NCBI GenBank assembly: GCA_964036665.1
Contig: OZ038530.1
Span: 16,204,001 to 16,268,000, forward strand
From: Gordius sp. MW1
Taxonomy: Eukaryota; Nematomorpha; Gordioida; Gordea; Gordiidae
DNA: 64,000 nucleotides
Direction of reading: 5' to 3'
Made by a program: the position numbers and the translations under genes. Every line of letters begins with the position of its first letter. The first letter of the stretch is position 1. Below, piece by piece: positions 23,351 through 34,361 of the stretch. A model generated the notes under the pieces. The model did no database searches and was not told the DNA's origin. It saw only the letters and a program-made list of their open reading frames with translations.

Positions 23351-23540
23351 CAGCTAGTATTAAATATAAGGAGGCAGGTCGGAATTGCGATTTTTACGAT
23401 TTTTGAACGAGTATAATTCAAGAACCAATGAAGAAGAAGTAGTAAAATTGTATCAGATGATTTATCCCAATCCAATCTTTCAAATTTAATTTAGAAAATG
23501 TTTTTATCTTTAGTAGTTTTCGAGAAAGGTTGCTCTAAAG

Positions 23541-23583
23541 TTGCGTCACCTAAAGGTTACACTGGTACCTGTCGAGTTAATTG
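23541..23583. mobile_element. Solitary piggyBac-like terminus at TTAA
   Basis: gtcacctaaaggttacactggtacctgtcgag followed by TTAA closely matches the right terminus of the piggyBac element at 60375-60409. No matching left terminus was found nearby, so this is a remnant or one end of an eroded copy. Confidence 0.6.
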
Positions 23584-23767
23584 ATTTATTAAACGAATAA
23601 CATATCGACAACGTTTTTAGTGCTATCCTCAAGTTCAATAAGGAAATGTGTGAAAGGATCAAATTGAATAAATATAATATGCTTTGCTTATATCAGAAAA
23701 ATGAACACAGAGCGCATCTGTAAATTGATGACTGTGTGCTCAATCCGGTCAGCGAGATTAGACAATA

Positions 23768-24703
23768 ACACTGGTCAACAAAAAAAAATAACCGGGAAAC
23801 GATCAACATATTCCGATAGAGTTTTTTGTGGTGAACACAAATATGTTTTTAGTTTTTTTCCTATACGTCAGGTTTTTTTTAGATATTTCGATTCAAAGTT
23901 GCGAAAATGACCGTTTTTGACCCTTTTCGATGCTCAATAGAGCGATATTGAATGGCTAAAAAAAAATTTTAAACCTCTAAGTGGTAGAACCAACTTAGGG
24001 TAAAACATTTAAAAAATGATTTTTTCCCTATTGTTTTTACTTTTTCCAATATATCGAATTTCAATTAGTCCCTATGCGAAGCGGCATCCTTTGAGCCTCC
24101 CTCCCTCTCTATCTAATTGGATTTAACACTATATTCTTGGTGCATGTGAGTGATTGATGGATGATGTGGGGGTGGGGGTGTGTAAGAGTAGTGGCGTAAT
24201 ACGAGCTATTCCTTAGTAGAGAGGGAGGATGACAGGCGTAGTAGTAGAAATAGTTCGTATTAACCCACTACTCTTGCACCCACCACACTCATCAATCACC
24301 TACATGCACTAAGGGTATAGTGTTATATAAGCATATAAACCAATTAGATAGAGAGAGAGGGAGGCTCAAAGGAAGCCGCGATTTCGCATAGGGACTAATG
24401 GCATTTTTGATATATTAGAAAAAGTAAAAACAATCGGGGAAAAAATCATTTTTCAATGTTTTACCCTAAGTTGGTTCTACCACTTAGAGGTTTATAATTT
24501 TTTTTAGCCGCTCAATATCGCTCTATTGAGCATCGAAAAGGGTCAAAAACGGTCATTTTCGCAACTTTGAATCAGAATATCTAAAAAATTTGACGTATAG
24601 GGAAAAAACGAAAACATGTTTGTGTTCACCACAAAAAACTCTATCGAAATATGTTGACCGTTTCTCGGTTATTTACACAAGACCATTATTTGTTGGCTAG
24701 TGT
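23768..24703. mobile_element. Snapback (long inverted-repeat) element, copy 1
   Basis: Two arms of more than 400 bp are reverse complements: left 23768-24200, right 24290-24703. Shared words include caacttagggtaaaacatt, ctaagtggtagaacc, gcgaaaatgaccgttttt and gtggtgaacacaaa. The termini are acactggtcaacaaa and tttgttggctagtgt. The apex carries G/T-rich and C/A-rich tracts. No coding capacity; the 69-aa frame is part of an arm. A second copy lies at 55954-56679. Confidence 0.85.
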
Positions 24704-24789
24704 AATCAACGATGAATGGCTACAAATGAGGACGATAGGGTGTGTTATATTACAAACATATCATTTATATTAAAATGGCGACAGAATCG

Positions 24790-25090
24790 TTATTGTACCC
24801 GCGATGATGTATTGGGCAGAGACATGGGCATAAGGTAGAAAAAGAGCAATATTTGGTAACGAAACGCGGCTGTTAAGATGCATTTGGAAAAGCAAAAGAT
24901 ACCATATAAAAAATGAAAAGATACGGATATATTAATTGTGGAACCGATACAGAGAGGGTTGATTCCAATAAAATAATGAATAAAAGTCATTTGGCACTGA
25001 GGGAAAGAGGAGAAGGTTAAGCTGACATGAAAACATGAAACCCATATGGATGTATAATGAGCTAAAGCTCTATTGTAAATCGATGTAGGT
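24790..25090 (+). pseudogene. Non-LTR retrotransposon C-terminal fragment
   Basis: Translation gives PAMMYWAETWA, then RLLRCIWKSKRYHIKNEKIR. This arrangement (a MMYGAETW-like motif followed by a basic segment) lies downstream of reverse transcriptase in RTE- and jockey-like elements. Stops are present. The 103-aa minus-strand frame over the same bases is a shadow. Confidence 0.6.
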
Positions 25091-25379
25091 GGAAAAATCA
25101 CATGAAGGCAATTATTATATATTACATACTAATATAGAAAAAACACATAATTTTATTAAAATAATCATAGGTATAACATTGAAAAATGAATGCATGTCTC
25201 TATGGATTGTTTACCATCACTTAAAAATGAAGAATAAAATGGATTTAACCACTTGACTATTCTTCTGGACAAAATTAATCCGCGTGGAAAAAGTGGAGGG
25301 TTAACATTAGGTCAGAAACCGGCTCCAAACGCTCTATTCTAATAATAATTTCTAATCTAACCGAACAATAGGCAATGGT

Positions 25380-25460
25380 GTTCTACGCAGACGACACGTT
25401 CTACATCTTCCACCTGTGCGATGCAAAAAATACATACGAGTTACCGCCTGACTCACAGCA
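25380..25460 (+). pseudogene. Reverse-transcriptase YADD fragment of a non-LTR element
   Basis: A short stretch translates to MVFYADDTFYIFHL. FYADD is the catalytic core of non-LTR reverse transcriptases. It lies downstream of, not upstream of, the C-terminal fragment at 24790, so the two are separate insertions or rearranged. Confidence 0.55.
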
Positions 25461-25773
25461 AAAAATGTAATAATAATTATAATGCGAAAAGCACGCGATT
25501 GAGGGCACGTTGACTAGTAAGAGCAAACGTGGAAAGGCAAAGCTCGAGAGCTAGAAAAACAAGCAATACTTCAGTGGGTCACAAAATCGCAGATACGGGA
25601 TCGGTATCGTGCAAACAAGTGTAAGGAGGTGGAAGTCAAACAATGCCAGGTTGATGTGGGGGTTGTAGATTAAGTAGACCTTCTAACCGTTATGTGTGAG
25701 TATGCTCAACTTGGGCTTATGGAAATCGAAAAATACATGTTTTTTAATTGACGAGGTGTAAAAAATATAAAAG

Positions 25774-25971
25774 GTGGGGAAAGATCGTCAAGATTATGGG
25801 CAAATTAATAGAGGGCCTAGTCATAGCCTTAATAAGGAAGGGGAGAAACTTTTCTTACTATTCCAAGCTTACGACATGCTGATATTTAATAATTATCTCT
25901 ATAAGCGCGAAGATTATATCGTAACTTATAGAATTGATAGGCAATTAAATCAATTAACTATCTTTTTATGA
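25774..25971 (+). pseudogene. Endonuclease-domain fragment of a non-LTR element
   Basis: 65 aa with NKEGEKLFLLFQAYDMLIFNN and a later NQLT. This resembles the NxxGxxLxxFxxxxxLxIxNT and NQIDYI motifs at the end of the apurinic-like endonuclease domain of non-LTR retrotransposons. It is degenerate; the similarity is by eye only. Confidence 0.5.
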
Positions 25972-26959
25972 AGCAAAGGTTTCTAGGAGGAATAAAGATT
26001 GTAATACATTTCCTCACCCCCAAAGTATTAAAAATTAGACAGTATTAAACATTATTTATATATATATATATAGGCCAAGAGAAGGGAGACCAAATGTCTG
26101 GTGATTTTGCAATATGAAATATAAAGAGTAAGTGAATTCTCTAGTTTAATCAAAAACTACATAAGGTAGTGCATGATTTTGGAATAAATTTGGACCGTAA
26201 GTAGTTTTTACAACTTAGGTGGTCTATTTTTAAATTTGATCCTTTTATTCTCTAAACAACTTTAAAAAGCTTAATTTCGTAACCCTGAACCCATTTAATT
26301 CTAAACTAACGTATAGGAAATTATATTCGTGTTCAGCACAAAAAAATCTATAAAAACTGCTACCAATGAGAATCTATTCTCTAAAAATATTAAAGGTTAA
26401 ACATTAAATATCTTCTATATGTTTTAATAAATTTGCAATGAATTTTATGGGAAAACCTATTTAGGGGTGGAAGTGGCATATTATTTGGGTAACTAAAATA
26501 ATGTAGAGAAGGGTCAAAATGTTTGCCTTGAACCTCCAAATAATTGCAAAATAAAAACAATCTATTAGGTTTAACAGCATTATAGTTTTTTAAAGGGCAC
26601 CTTAGATCATACAATTTAAATTTTTTTAAATTATTTCTAGCTTTTTTGAATATATAGTGAACTGTATTTAAATTAACAAAATGTGGTGAACACATACGAT
26701 TTTACAATAATTGTCAGTAATACAAATTCTAGGAAAAAATTAAATAGGACTTATTTATTTTATAAATGTAATATGGATTTAAAAAAAAGCAAACTAGACA
26801 AGTTACATAAATGTTAAAATGTAATATGTTTTAAAATCAATAAGAAAAATTTCCTTATACTATGATTTCAAGGTTTTATGCTATTAAACTAACTAGTTAA
26901 AGAAGTTTAAAAAAGAAACTAGCTCTTAACAACTTTAATCAACAAAGTCATATAAGTGA
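25972..26959. other. Non-coding AT-rich stretch
   Basis: Contains a (TA)n tract near 26060. Words near 26320 (cgtgttcagcacaaaaaaa) and 26680 (tgtggtgaacacata) recall an eroded snapback element. No gene was recognised; the 101-aa minus frame shows no family features. Confidence 0.4.
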
Positions 26960-27399
26960 CAAAAAAATGTTTTAAAGGTGTAGTCGTAATGTAGTAAATA
27001 TAATATATTTTTGGAAAAGTTTAAAATGTGGCACAACCGTTCATTTACCTAAGTATGGATGGCCCTTAGGGTATGTGAATAGTTAAATAATATATTATCA
27101 CATATTTGCATCCTTAGCATTATTAAATAGTACAAAATTTTAGACTTAATGGATTTTGATGAAGTGGTAAATATTACTAAGGTATATTTGAATTTCGCAG
27201 TTTCTCATCCTGCATGATGCGGTAATTATAAATTAGCGGTCAATTAGTTTGAATAATTACACGAGGTTAAACTAAAGTGGCTCGATTTTTTGAGCACCCT
27301 AGCTTTGTGCCTGCCGAACGCTTTTAAGAGTACAATAGAGTATTAGATGAAACGTTAATAGATTAAATTATGAGTTTTCTTTTTTATGGCTCAACAAAT
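26960..27399. repeat. Duplicated non-coding block, second copy, left part
   Basis: Aligns with about 6130-6555 (aagtatggatggcccttaggg, cctgcatgatg, tttttgagcaccctag). The alignment is interrupted by the Gypsy element at 27400 and resumes at 31069. Confidence 0.75.
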
Positions 27400-27608
27400 T
27401 GTTAAGACTGGGAATGGGAATATTATTTAATACACGTTACGAAGGGATACAAAAATAGTAGGGGCTAAATCGTGTATATCGAACAAATATATAAGTTACA
27501 AACAATTAACGGTAATTTGATTGACACTCGAGGCATTACCACTAACTTCTACACTTCGGTAATTAACGCATTCCCGGAGGCACTTCGCACTCCAATTACC
27601 TCTCTACA
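27400..27608 (-). repeat. 3' LTR (minus-strand Gypsy element)
   Basis: 209 bp. It differs in length from the 5' LTR by six bases, from a gggaat duplication near its right terminus in element orientation, plus scattered substitutions. Confidence 0.9.
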
Positions 27609-27820
27609 GTTCCCCCCTTTTCACAGACAAAATCCTTAAGGAATGCTGGCGGTTTCCGACTACGCTGCGGGTATCTAGGTTCTTTTCTAGGCGTTCCTGA
27701 CTGGTTTTGCAGTTGTTCCCTTGGAGCAATTGTTCCCGCTTCCCTTTCTGATGATATCCATTGCGGCCACCCGTCCTCTTGTCCGAGTGTGGTCCAATCC
27801 AGAATTTTCCGTTTCCTTAC

Positions 27821-29762
27821 TTAATCCACGTGTCGGTGGTACTTTCTTCCTTGTGCCCATACATCGTAGGAACGACTACCGTGCTTGGCTTTTATCGTGC
27901 CTTCTACCCATTTGCTTGGTCCCAAAAACATGCGTACCCAAACCATGTCTCCTACATTGAACATCCGCGGGTTCCCGGTGTCTAACCATTGTTGTGGTAC
28001 GGTTTCCATCAATGCCTCCAATTCGGTTCGCATACGCCTTTTTAGCATCACCTCCGTTGGGCTTTTATTGGTTGTGGGATTGTAGATCTGTAGTTTTACA
28101 AAAATCTACTTAGCCCTACTTCCGACTCGTTTCTAATAATGGCTTCTTTAATTAATCGTACATACCTTTCTGACAGACCGTTAGACGCAGGATGGTAAGG
28201 GGCTGTCCATCGCTGATTAATCCCTCTCATCTTGCAAAAATTCTGTAATTCCTGCCCTTTGCATTGCGGGCCGTTGTCTGATATTAAACATGGTGGATTT
28301 CCAAATCTAGCAAACGTTTCGGAGTTTTTTTTATAATGTGGTCGAAGTGGTGTCTTCTAATTTAAACACCTCTATCCATTTCTAGCTATTGTCCACCATC
28401 GCCAGGTATGACTTACCCTTGAGAAGATCCATGTTATCGATATGTACTTGAACCCACGGTCTATGGCTAAGTTGACCTTATCAACGGTGCCTTCTTCGCC
28501 GCCGCGGCAGTGTAATTGCAATTCCAGCACCCTTTCGCTACGCTCAATAAGTCATCGTCGAGAATAGGCCACCATATATACTGCCACGCCACTTCTTGCA
28601 TTCGATTGATACCCAAGTGGCCTCTATGTACTCTTTGGAGTACCGCTCCTCTTAACTTAGCCGGAATTGATATTCGTCGCCCTTTGTAAAATATTATTTT
28701 TTTGCTTCATTTAACTTTGGCAGGTGTTTTTAGTAGGAGCGCCATAAGTGACCATTGTGTTTTGTTTACCTCTAATCCACTCTTAACTGACCTAGCTCCG
28801 GATCGTCCAAGGTGTGTTGTCTCACCACGTCCAATAATATAAACGGATTTGTCGAGTCTTCTGGCATTTCCTCGTTAACATGATACGCGTGTTCGTTCGG
28901 TTTTCTGGACAGGAAATCTGCCGCGTTTTCAGATCCCTTGTTGTACTCAAACTTGGTCATGTGGCCTGATACCATGAGCGCCCACCCAGTTAGACGTGGT
29001 GACCATTGTTCCTTGCCCCTTTCTGATCAAATGTATATACTAGCGGTCTATGATTTGTCATAATAGTAACGCTTCATCCTTGTATATACTTATTGAACTT
29101 TTTTAGTCCATAGACCACCGCCAGCGCCTCCCGTGCGATCGTCGAATATCGGCTTTCACTATCGTTTAACGCTCTTGAAGCATAGGCCACCACTCTCCAA
29201 TTCTCCCCTGGTGCTCGTTGCTGTAAGATAGCCCCTAATCCAGTACCAGAGGTGTCTACGACCAGGCCAGTCTCCAAATCTTCATTAAAGTATGCTAGCA
29301 CGGGGGCCTTCGTAAGCGCGGACTTGATAGCGTCAAATGCGACTTGTTGTTCTCCACCCCAGTGGTACGTGACGTTTTTTCCGAGTTTCTGAATAGGGTG
29401 CACGATTTTGGCATAGTTCTTAATGAACTTTGAAAAATATGCTGTTACTCCAAGAAACGATTTTATTTCATTTTTGTTTGTTAATTTCCATTGCGTGACT
29501 AGTTCGGCTTTATTGTTGTTTATTTGAATCCCCTTGTTACTAATTAAGTCCCAAAAATGTTACTTCCTTAGCCCACAAGATGCTCTTGGATATGTTTGGC
29601 ACGAGCCCCCACTTTTGTAACGTTTCTAGTACCTTGAGTAGCCGCTCGTTGTGGAATTCTTCGTTTCCCCTGCAATTAGTATATCGTCGATGTATACCGC
29701 TACACCCTCCATGCCTCCTAATATTAGGTCATTTTTTGGAAATTAGCCGCGGCACAATTTAA
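27821..29762 (-). pseudogene. Gypsy pol: RT, RNase H and integrase remnants
   Basis: In coding order: RT palm with PLPKIYDLLNKLDNACCF and FGLNCAAANFQKM (near 29730-29930); the catalytic VAVYIDDILIAG just after (about 29665-29700, other frame); RNase H with VVDTSGTGLGAILQ and RYSTIAREALAVVYGLKKF (29074-29403); KGSENAADFLSRKP (about 28900); a decayed integrase core; and the integrase tail RMFNVGDMVWVRMF (about 27900-27960). At least six frame changes or stops are needed to read through. It resembles the Gypsy group common in invertebrates with YIDD-type RT. Confidence 0.85.
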
Positions 29763-30410
29763 GCCAAAAGGCCTACGGTTAGCTTTAAATAAGCCTTTGT
29801 GCGTGGAGATAGTCAATCGTTGGCTCGTATTTGGACCTAATTCTAGCTGTACGTACGCTTTCGTTAGGTACAGCTTAGTAAAACAACACGCGTTATCGAG
29901 TTTATTTAACAAATCATAGATTTTGGGTAAGGGGTACAACAAACCTTCTGCGTATTTATTATCGTAAACCGGTAATCGATGCATAATTATAGACTCCCAT
30001 CGCTTTTTTTTACGGGTACCACTGGACTGGCCCATCTTGAGAAATTGATTGGTTCTATTACCCCGTCTCTGACCCATTTGTTCAGCTCTTCTTCTACTTC
30101 TTTCTTTCAAGCTATCGGCACCCTTCGTGCGGGGATAAATACGGGATCTATGCCTTCTTTTAACGGGAATTCCACCATTATCCCCTTGACTGCTTTTGGG
30201 AATTCGTTTAGCTGGCCATCCTATTGCTTCATAACGTCCTGGATCGCACTTGGTATCCCTCGGTCTTTCCACGTAATTGACCGCGAACCGTTCCGCCGCA
30301 GCTCTCGAGTTCCAACGGATTCGTCGCCAAATTTCGGGCTCAAATTTTTGGATCCAATCGATCCCGCACAATGGCGGCCCACTCTCGTAGGCGGTCCCAT
30401 TTGATGTCAT
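29763..30410 (-). pseudogene. Gypsy pol, N-terminal part of RT and linker
   Basis: The first part of the 228-aa frame (30410-29724) is arginine-rich and apparently out of the original frame. Coding similarity becomes clear only from LPVYDNKYAEGLLYPLPKI. No protease DTG motif was recognised, so the protease is missing or scrambled. Confidence 0.6.
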
Positions 30411-30419
30411 TTTCTGCCA

Positions 30420-30840
30420 ACAGCCTTGCCTGTAAGCTTCTATCGCGTAATCCTATGATGAATTGGTCAACAATTCTGTTCTGCAGTTCTTCGTTCCCGA
30501 AGTTCAGCTGTTAGCTCCGGCCTTGAGTCTATTTGCGTACGCGTCTATCGTCTCTCCCTGGCCTTGTCGAACCTTTGAGAATATATACTTCTTTGCCCTC
30601 GCACATGAATTCCTCTGGAATAATTTTCTTAGCCGATTTTTAGCATCTTCATATGTAATTCCTGTCAAATGTTGAGGTCTATAGTCCTCTAATATTAATT
30701 GGAATGCCTCCTCATCGAGGCTGTTTATTAGTAGAGCCGCTTTTTGCTTGTCTGTCTCAGGCTTATTGCTCCTAGGAATAGCTCAATTGTGTTATAAAAG
30801 CGTCGATGTTCTCCTTTATTTTATACTTCTGCATTTCCGA
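30420..30840 (-). pseudogene. Gypsy gag fragment
   Basis: Translation on the minus strand gives DKQKAALLINSLDEEAFQLI, then GITYEDAKNRL, AKKYIFSKVRQGQGETIDAY and NRLKAGA. This is a capsid-domain pattern typical of Gypsy Gag. It contains stops and is short. A primer-binding-like tggcgacgtgaag sits next to the LTR (about 30850-30863, complement). Confidence 0.75.
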
Positions 30841-30865
30841 GTAGATTTCTACTTCACGTCGCCAC

Positions 30866-31068
30866 TGTTAAGACTGGGAATATTATTCAATACACGTTAC
30901 GATGGGATACAAAAATAGTAAGTGCTAAATCGTGTATATCGAACAAATATGTGAGTTACAAACAATTAATGGTAATTTGATTGATAATCGAGGCATTACC
31001 ACTAACTTCTACACTTCGGTAATTAACGTATCCCCGGAGGCACTTCGCACTCCAATTACCTCTCTACA
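30866..31068 (-). repeat. 5' LTR (minus-strand Gypsy element)
   Basis: 203 bp, highly similar to 27400-27608. Confidence 0.9.
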
Positions 31069-32285
31069 CTAATAGTATCCCTCGCAAATAATGGAACCTT
31101 AATAAGACATCATGTGAATAGATTGTTTTGTCATATTAGTTACTTTTCATATTATAAACTGTGGATGGCAGGTGCATTCGAATTTACTAAAATTTCTACA
31201 ATTGTGCAATATAAAATAAATATACACGAACTTATACTGTACTAGATAAATAACTATTTAATGGCAAAGTTAGTTAGAATTGGAAGGTAATTACTTAGAA
31301 TTCAAATTTGATTATAGTGATCTTTGTCCATAGATTATAGTCGTCTATGTTTTTGTTATAAATAAAATATTTAAAGTTTAAAATCTCACGTTCATCCTAT
31401 AATAATGTTGCTTTTATTGTTGTTTTTACAACATTTTTGTGCAACTAATTATCAATTCTGTATATAATAATATTATCACCAAAGGTCACTCGCACTTTGT
31501 GGTTTATCATGCTATTGTAAACAAATAAACTCTATTGTTTATAATTGATGATGGTAAGGTAATATCAATGGACTAAAACGTTTGCCTTAAATATGTCAAG
31601 TTCAACTTTGAGGGTTTAGCCAGGATTTAAAAGGAATCTCAATTTAATATTTTAACTAAAGTAAATATAGGTGAACTTAAAAATTTATAAGTCTATTTAA
31701 ATTTGACAGACACAGTGAATATGATACAAATGCTATAATTTGCTAGAACTCTAAAATTTAATAAGATCTTTATTTTAACAATCAGTTAGTATATTATTAC
31801 ATAGAAGTTTTAGCTCTAAAGCACTCATAAGAGTACTGATTTAACTCAAATATAAAAAGTGTCAATAAACACCACCATCGAATTATATTTAATGCACTAT
31901 TACTTTACTTTAAAGTCATTTATAATATTTCAAATTTGCACTTTTCTTATAATGATATCTTTTATAAATTAATTCATACCTTTATATTGTCATTAAGATG
32001 TCGTGACGCCCTAAATTCTTAAAAAGTTTGTGATGTTAAGCTTTGTAAAAATATAAAGGCTTGCCATTTGTATTTTTTTTTTAACACTTACTTATTTAAT
32101 ATAACAGGAAAAATTTTTGTTTCGTTAAAAATTTCTTTAAAAGTAGAGACAAGTTGAGTATTCTCGTCGAGACCTAGATTTTTTCAGAGCGAGTCAAGAC
32201 GAGATTGAGATTTTCATAATCGCTCCCGAGACGAGATTTTGCTTTCGAGACCGAGACGTGACGAGATCGAAACACTACAAAGGAA
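31069..32285. repeat. Duplicated non-coding block, second copy, right part
   Basis: Aligns with about 6560-7685, for example actgtactagataaataact, gttgtttttacaac, gtcactcgcactttgtgg and tttgccttaaatatgt. Both copies end in gagaccgagac..atcgaaacacta. Confidence 0.75.
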
Positions 32286-33229
32286 GAGCTGATTATTAAG
32301 CTTGACATTATGGTTTAAAAATTTTTAATCGCCATTGACCCTTTCACACTGGTGTAATAATTAAATTTGGTCCCCACAAGAGCTAGGCCACCAGTGAGCC
32401 GAATATGGCCTGTTAAATTTGCCATTGTATTCTCTAGCACGATGAAAAAGAATTCTCTAAGGTACATGGGAAAATAGTTACCGCTTTTTACCATGTGAGA
32501 TTTAGGGTATAAAAGATTTTGTAAAAAACCATTCAATAAACTAAGTGAGTGGAAACAAGCAAACTAAATCAGTGGCTTTTTTACTTTGACACAGTTAGTA
32601 ACTTTCTAATTTTACGAATTATTGATGGAAGAATCTCTGCAATCAATTACATATTTATATTTTTAAAATGAAAAAAATTAATACACCTTGCTATGCCAAT
32701 TTATTTGATGCCGAAATCAAGATGACAACGAATTTTGTATGTTACTGAACTTTTCATCTAAAAATATGATGAGTTTTATCTTAATGAAACATCAAAACAT
32801 ATCTTTATTACACAATAGGTCAAAAGAAAATGATGACAAATTTAAGCATCTCTGAGGGCCCATAAGTACTTGCTATTTTCTCTAGCTATATTAAGCCTGG
32901 AATATATTTTTTAAATAGCCCTACATGGTATTATAAATTCATTTGCAAAATCGAATTTAAGACGAAGGAACTGCACGTTTCTAAGGACTATAAAATATTG
33001 AAAAGATTAAGTTCTAATAATATATTAGATTTCATTATTATATTTGACCTCACGTTAAAGTTCAATTTTTATTAACATAATAAAAATTTCACCCTTTGGA
33101 AAGCTCATGTTTAAAAGGCTTTAAAATGTTGTCACCGTGATCCTGATATAAATGCGCCTTAAAAATTAATTTTTAAAGAGGATATTTGTTTTGTAGCCTT
33201 AACTTCAGAAATAAAGCAAAAATTAAAGC
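32286..33229. other. Non-coding stretch
   Basis: No feature recognised; the 73-aa minus frame at 32315-32536 has no family motif. Confidence 0.4.
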
Positions 33230-33391
33230 CTTGGACGTACCCAGCATAATTAGAGGTGAGCAATAATGATTATAGGAGGGGAAAATAAACATTTTTTAAA
33301 ATTTTAGCCATAATTGTAATAAATTTGAACAAATTTTTGGATTAAGAGGGGACCGCCGCCTCTCCCTGCCTCTCCCTTGGCTACGCCCATG
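33230..33391. mobile_element. hAT-like MITE, decayed copy
   Basis: The right end ggctacgcccatg is intact and the left end cttggacgtaccc has diverged. The flanks attaaagc and attaaaag differ at one of eight bases. The interior matches the copies at 15905 and 55292 (gcaataatgatt, attttagccataatt, gaacaaatttttgga). Confidence 0.8.
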
Positions 33392-34361
33392 ATTAAAAGC
33401 AATGTCTTTTTTCACATTTGCTAGTTATAATTCAACGCAAAAAAATTTCATAGTAAAAAGAACAATTATTTTTTGTACTTTACATTATATAACCTAATAT
33501 ATATACCTATGCATAATATAACAATTTTTTACATTACGTCATATGCATGTTTTTACATTACAATAAGCATATATCTATTATTTTTTGAATATATCCATAA
33601 AATACTATGAGTCCATATCTATAAGACGAGCAGAATAATATAAAAAGATTCAATTTCTTAACGCGTCTAGCTAATTTTTATTTAAATTTATTAATTGTAC
33701 AAATTTTACACACATTGCTTCATTGAAAATTTTAGATTTTATTTCAAGAATTAAGTTAAATTAATTTTATCAATCTTATTTTATTATTTGACAATCTGGA
33801 TTATTAAGTATTTTAAAGGAAAATTGTGATTTATTTGTATAGATGCATTTTAGAGCTTATAAAGTTTTAGTCACGTATTTATATCTCGTCTTCAATAATA
33901 AATATTATTAGTCTTTAAGGGATTATTTCTTGGTAATATAAAGCCGATAAAGGATTTGATCAAATGGATATTTATGAAAAGCTTTTAGTTTAATTGTTAT
34001 AAAAACGCTTTATATGATTTATTTTACCTAAATAATCAATAAGCAATAAAAAGGTTAATTTTTGTTTCGATTTTTAAAGAGGCCATAAGACTCAAATTAA
34101 TAATTAGACGGCTTTCACTAAGTCTATACAATGCCGCACCTTTCGTTTTTGATTAAATCATGACAAGTATCATATAATTGATCCACAAATATTTACCTAA
34201 AGTTTCTACCCCCCAAAATAAATGAAGTTAAAATAATCTATTAACAAATTAATAACATTGATTTATCTGTACCATTTTGAAAGGATACCATTAATTGAAT
34301 TAGAGAAAGAACTGCTTTTCATATATGCAATAAATATAAACAATAACGTTTAAACAATTAA
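33392..34361. other. Upstream region of receptor gene 2
   Basis: AT-rich, non-coding. No reliable promoter element can be assigned by eye. Confidence 0.4.

Larger units (their letters stand above)
22554..23357 (+). mobile_element. Non-autonomous Helitron with microsatellite
   Basis: It begins with TC (tctacatatataaagtag), ends with ..gggtcagctag, and lies between A (22553) and T (23358), the canonical Helitron insertion. A hairpin ggcaaa-acaacg-tttgcc sits about ten bases before the 3' end. After a long GTAT tract comes a conserved block (gagggctaaattctgaaact, gattcgcgcgaaa, gggcggccaggggtaaaatag), present twice imperfectly. The same 5' region occurs in reverse at 48640-48840, the 5' end of the coding Helitron, so this is a deletion derivative of that family. 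No coding capacity. Confidence 0.9.
27400..31068 (-). mobile_element. Ty3/Gypsy LTR retrotransposon, degenerate
   Basis: LTR-like blocks at 27400-27608 and 30866-31068 start tgttaagactggg and end cctctctaca (so TGTAGAGAGG..TTAACA in element orientation). A polypurine tract, complement of gttccccccttttcac, lies at 27609-27624. Flanking pentamers caaat and ctaat differ by one base. The internal region carries broken gag and pol on the minus strand. It splits the duplicated block 26960-32285, so it inserted after that block was in place. Confidence 0.9.

Noticed and set aside
29979-30404. 141-aa plus-strand frame
   Set aside because: It overlaps the minus-strand Gypsy pol relic and shows no family motifs.
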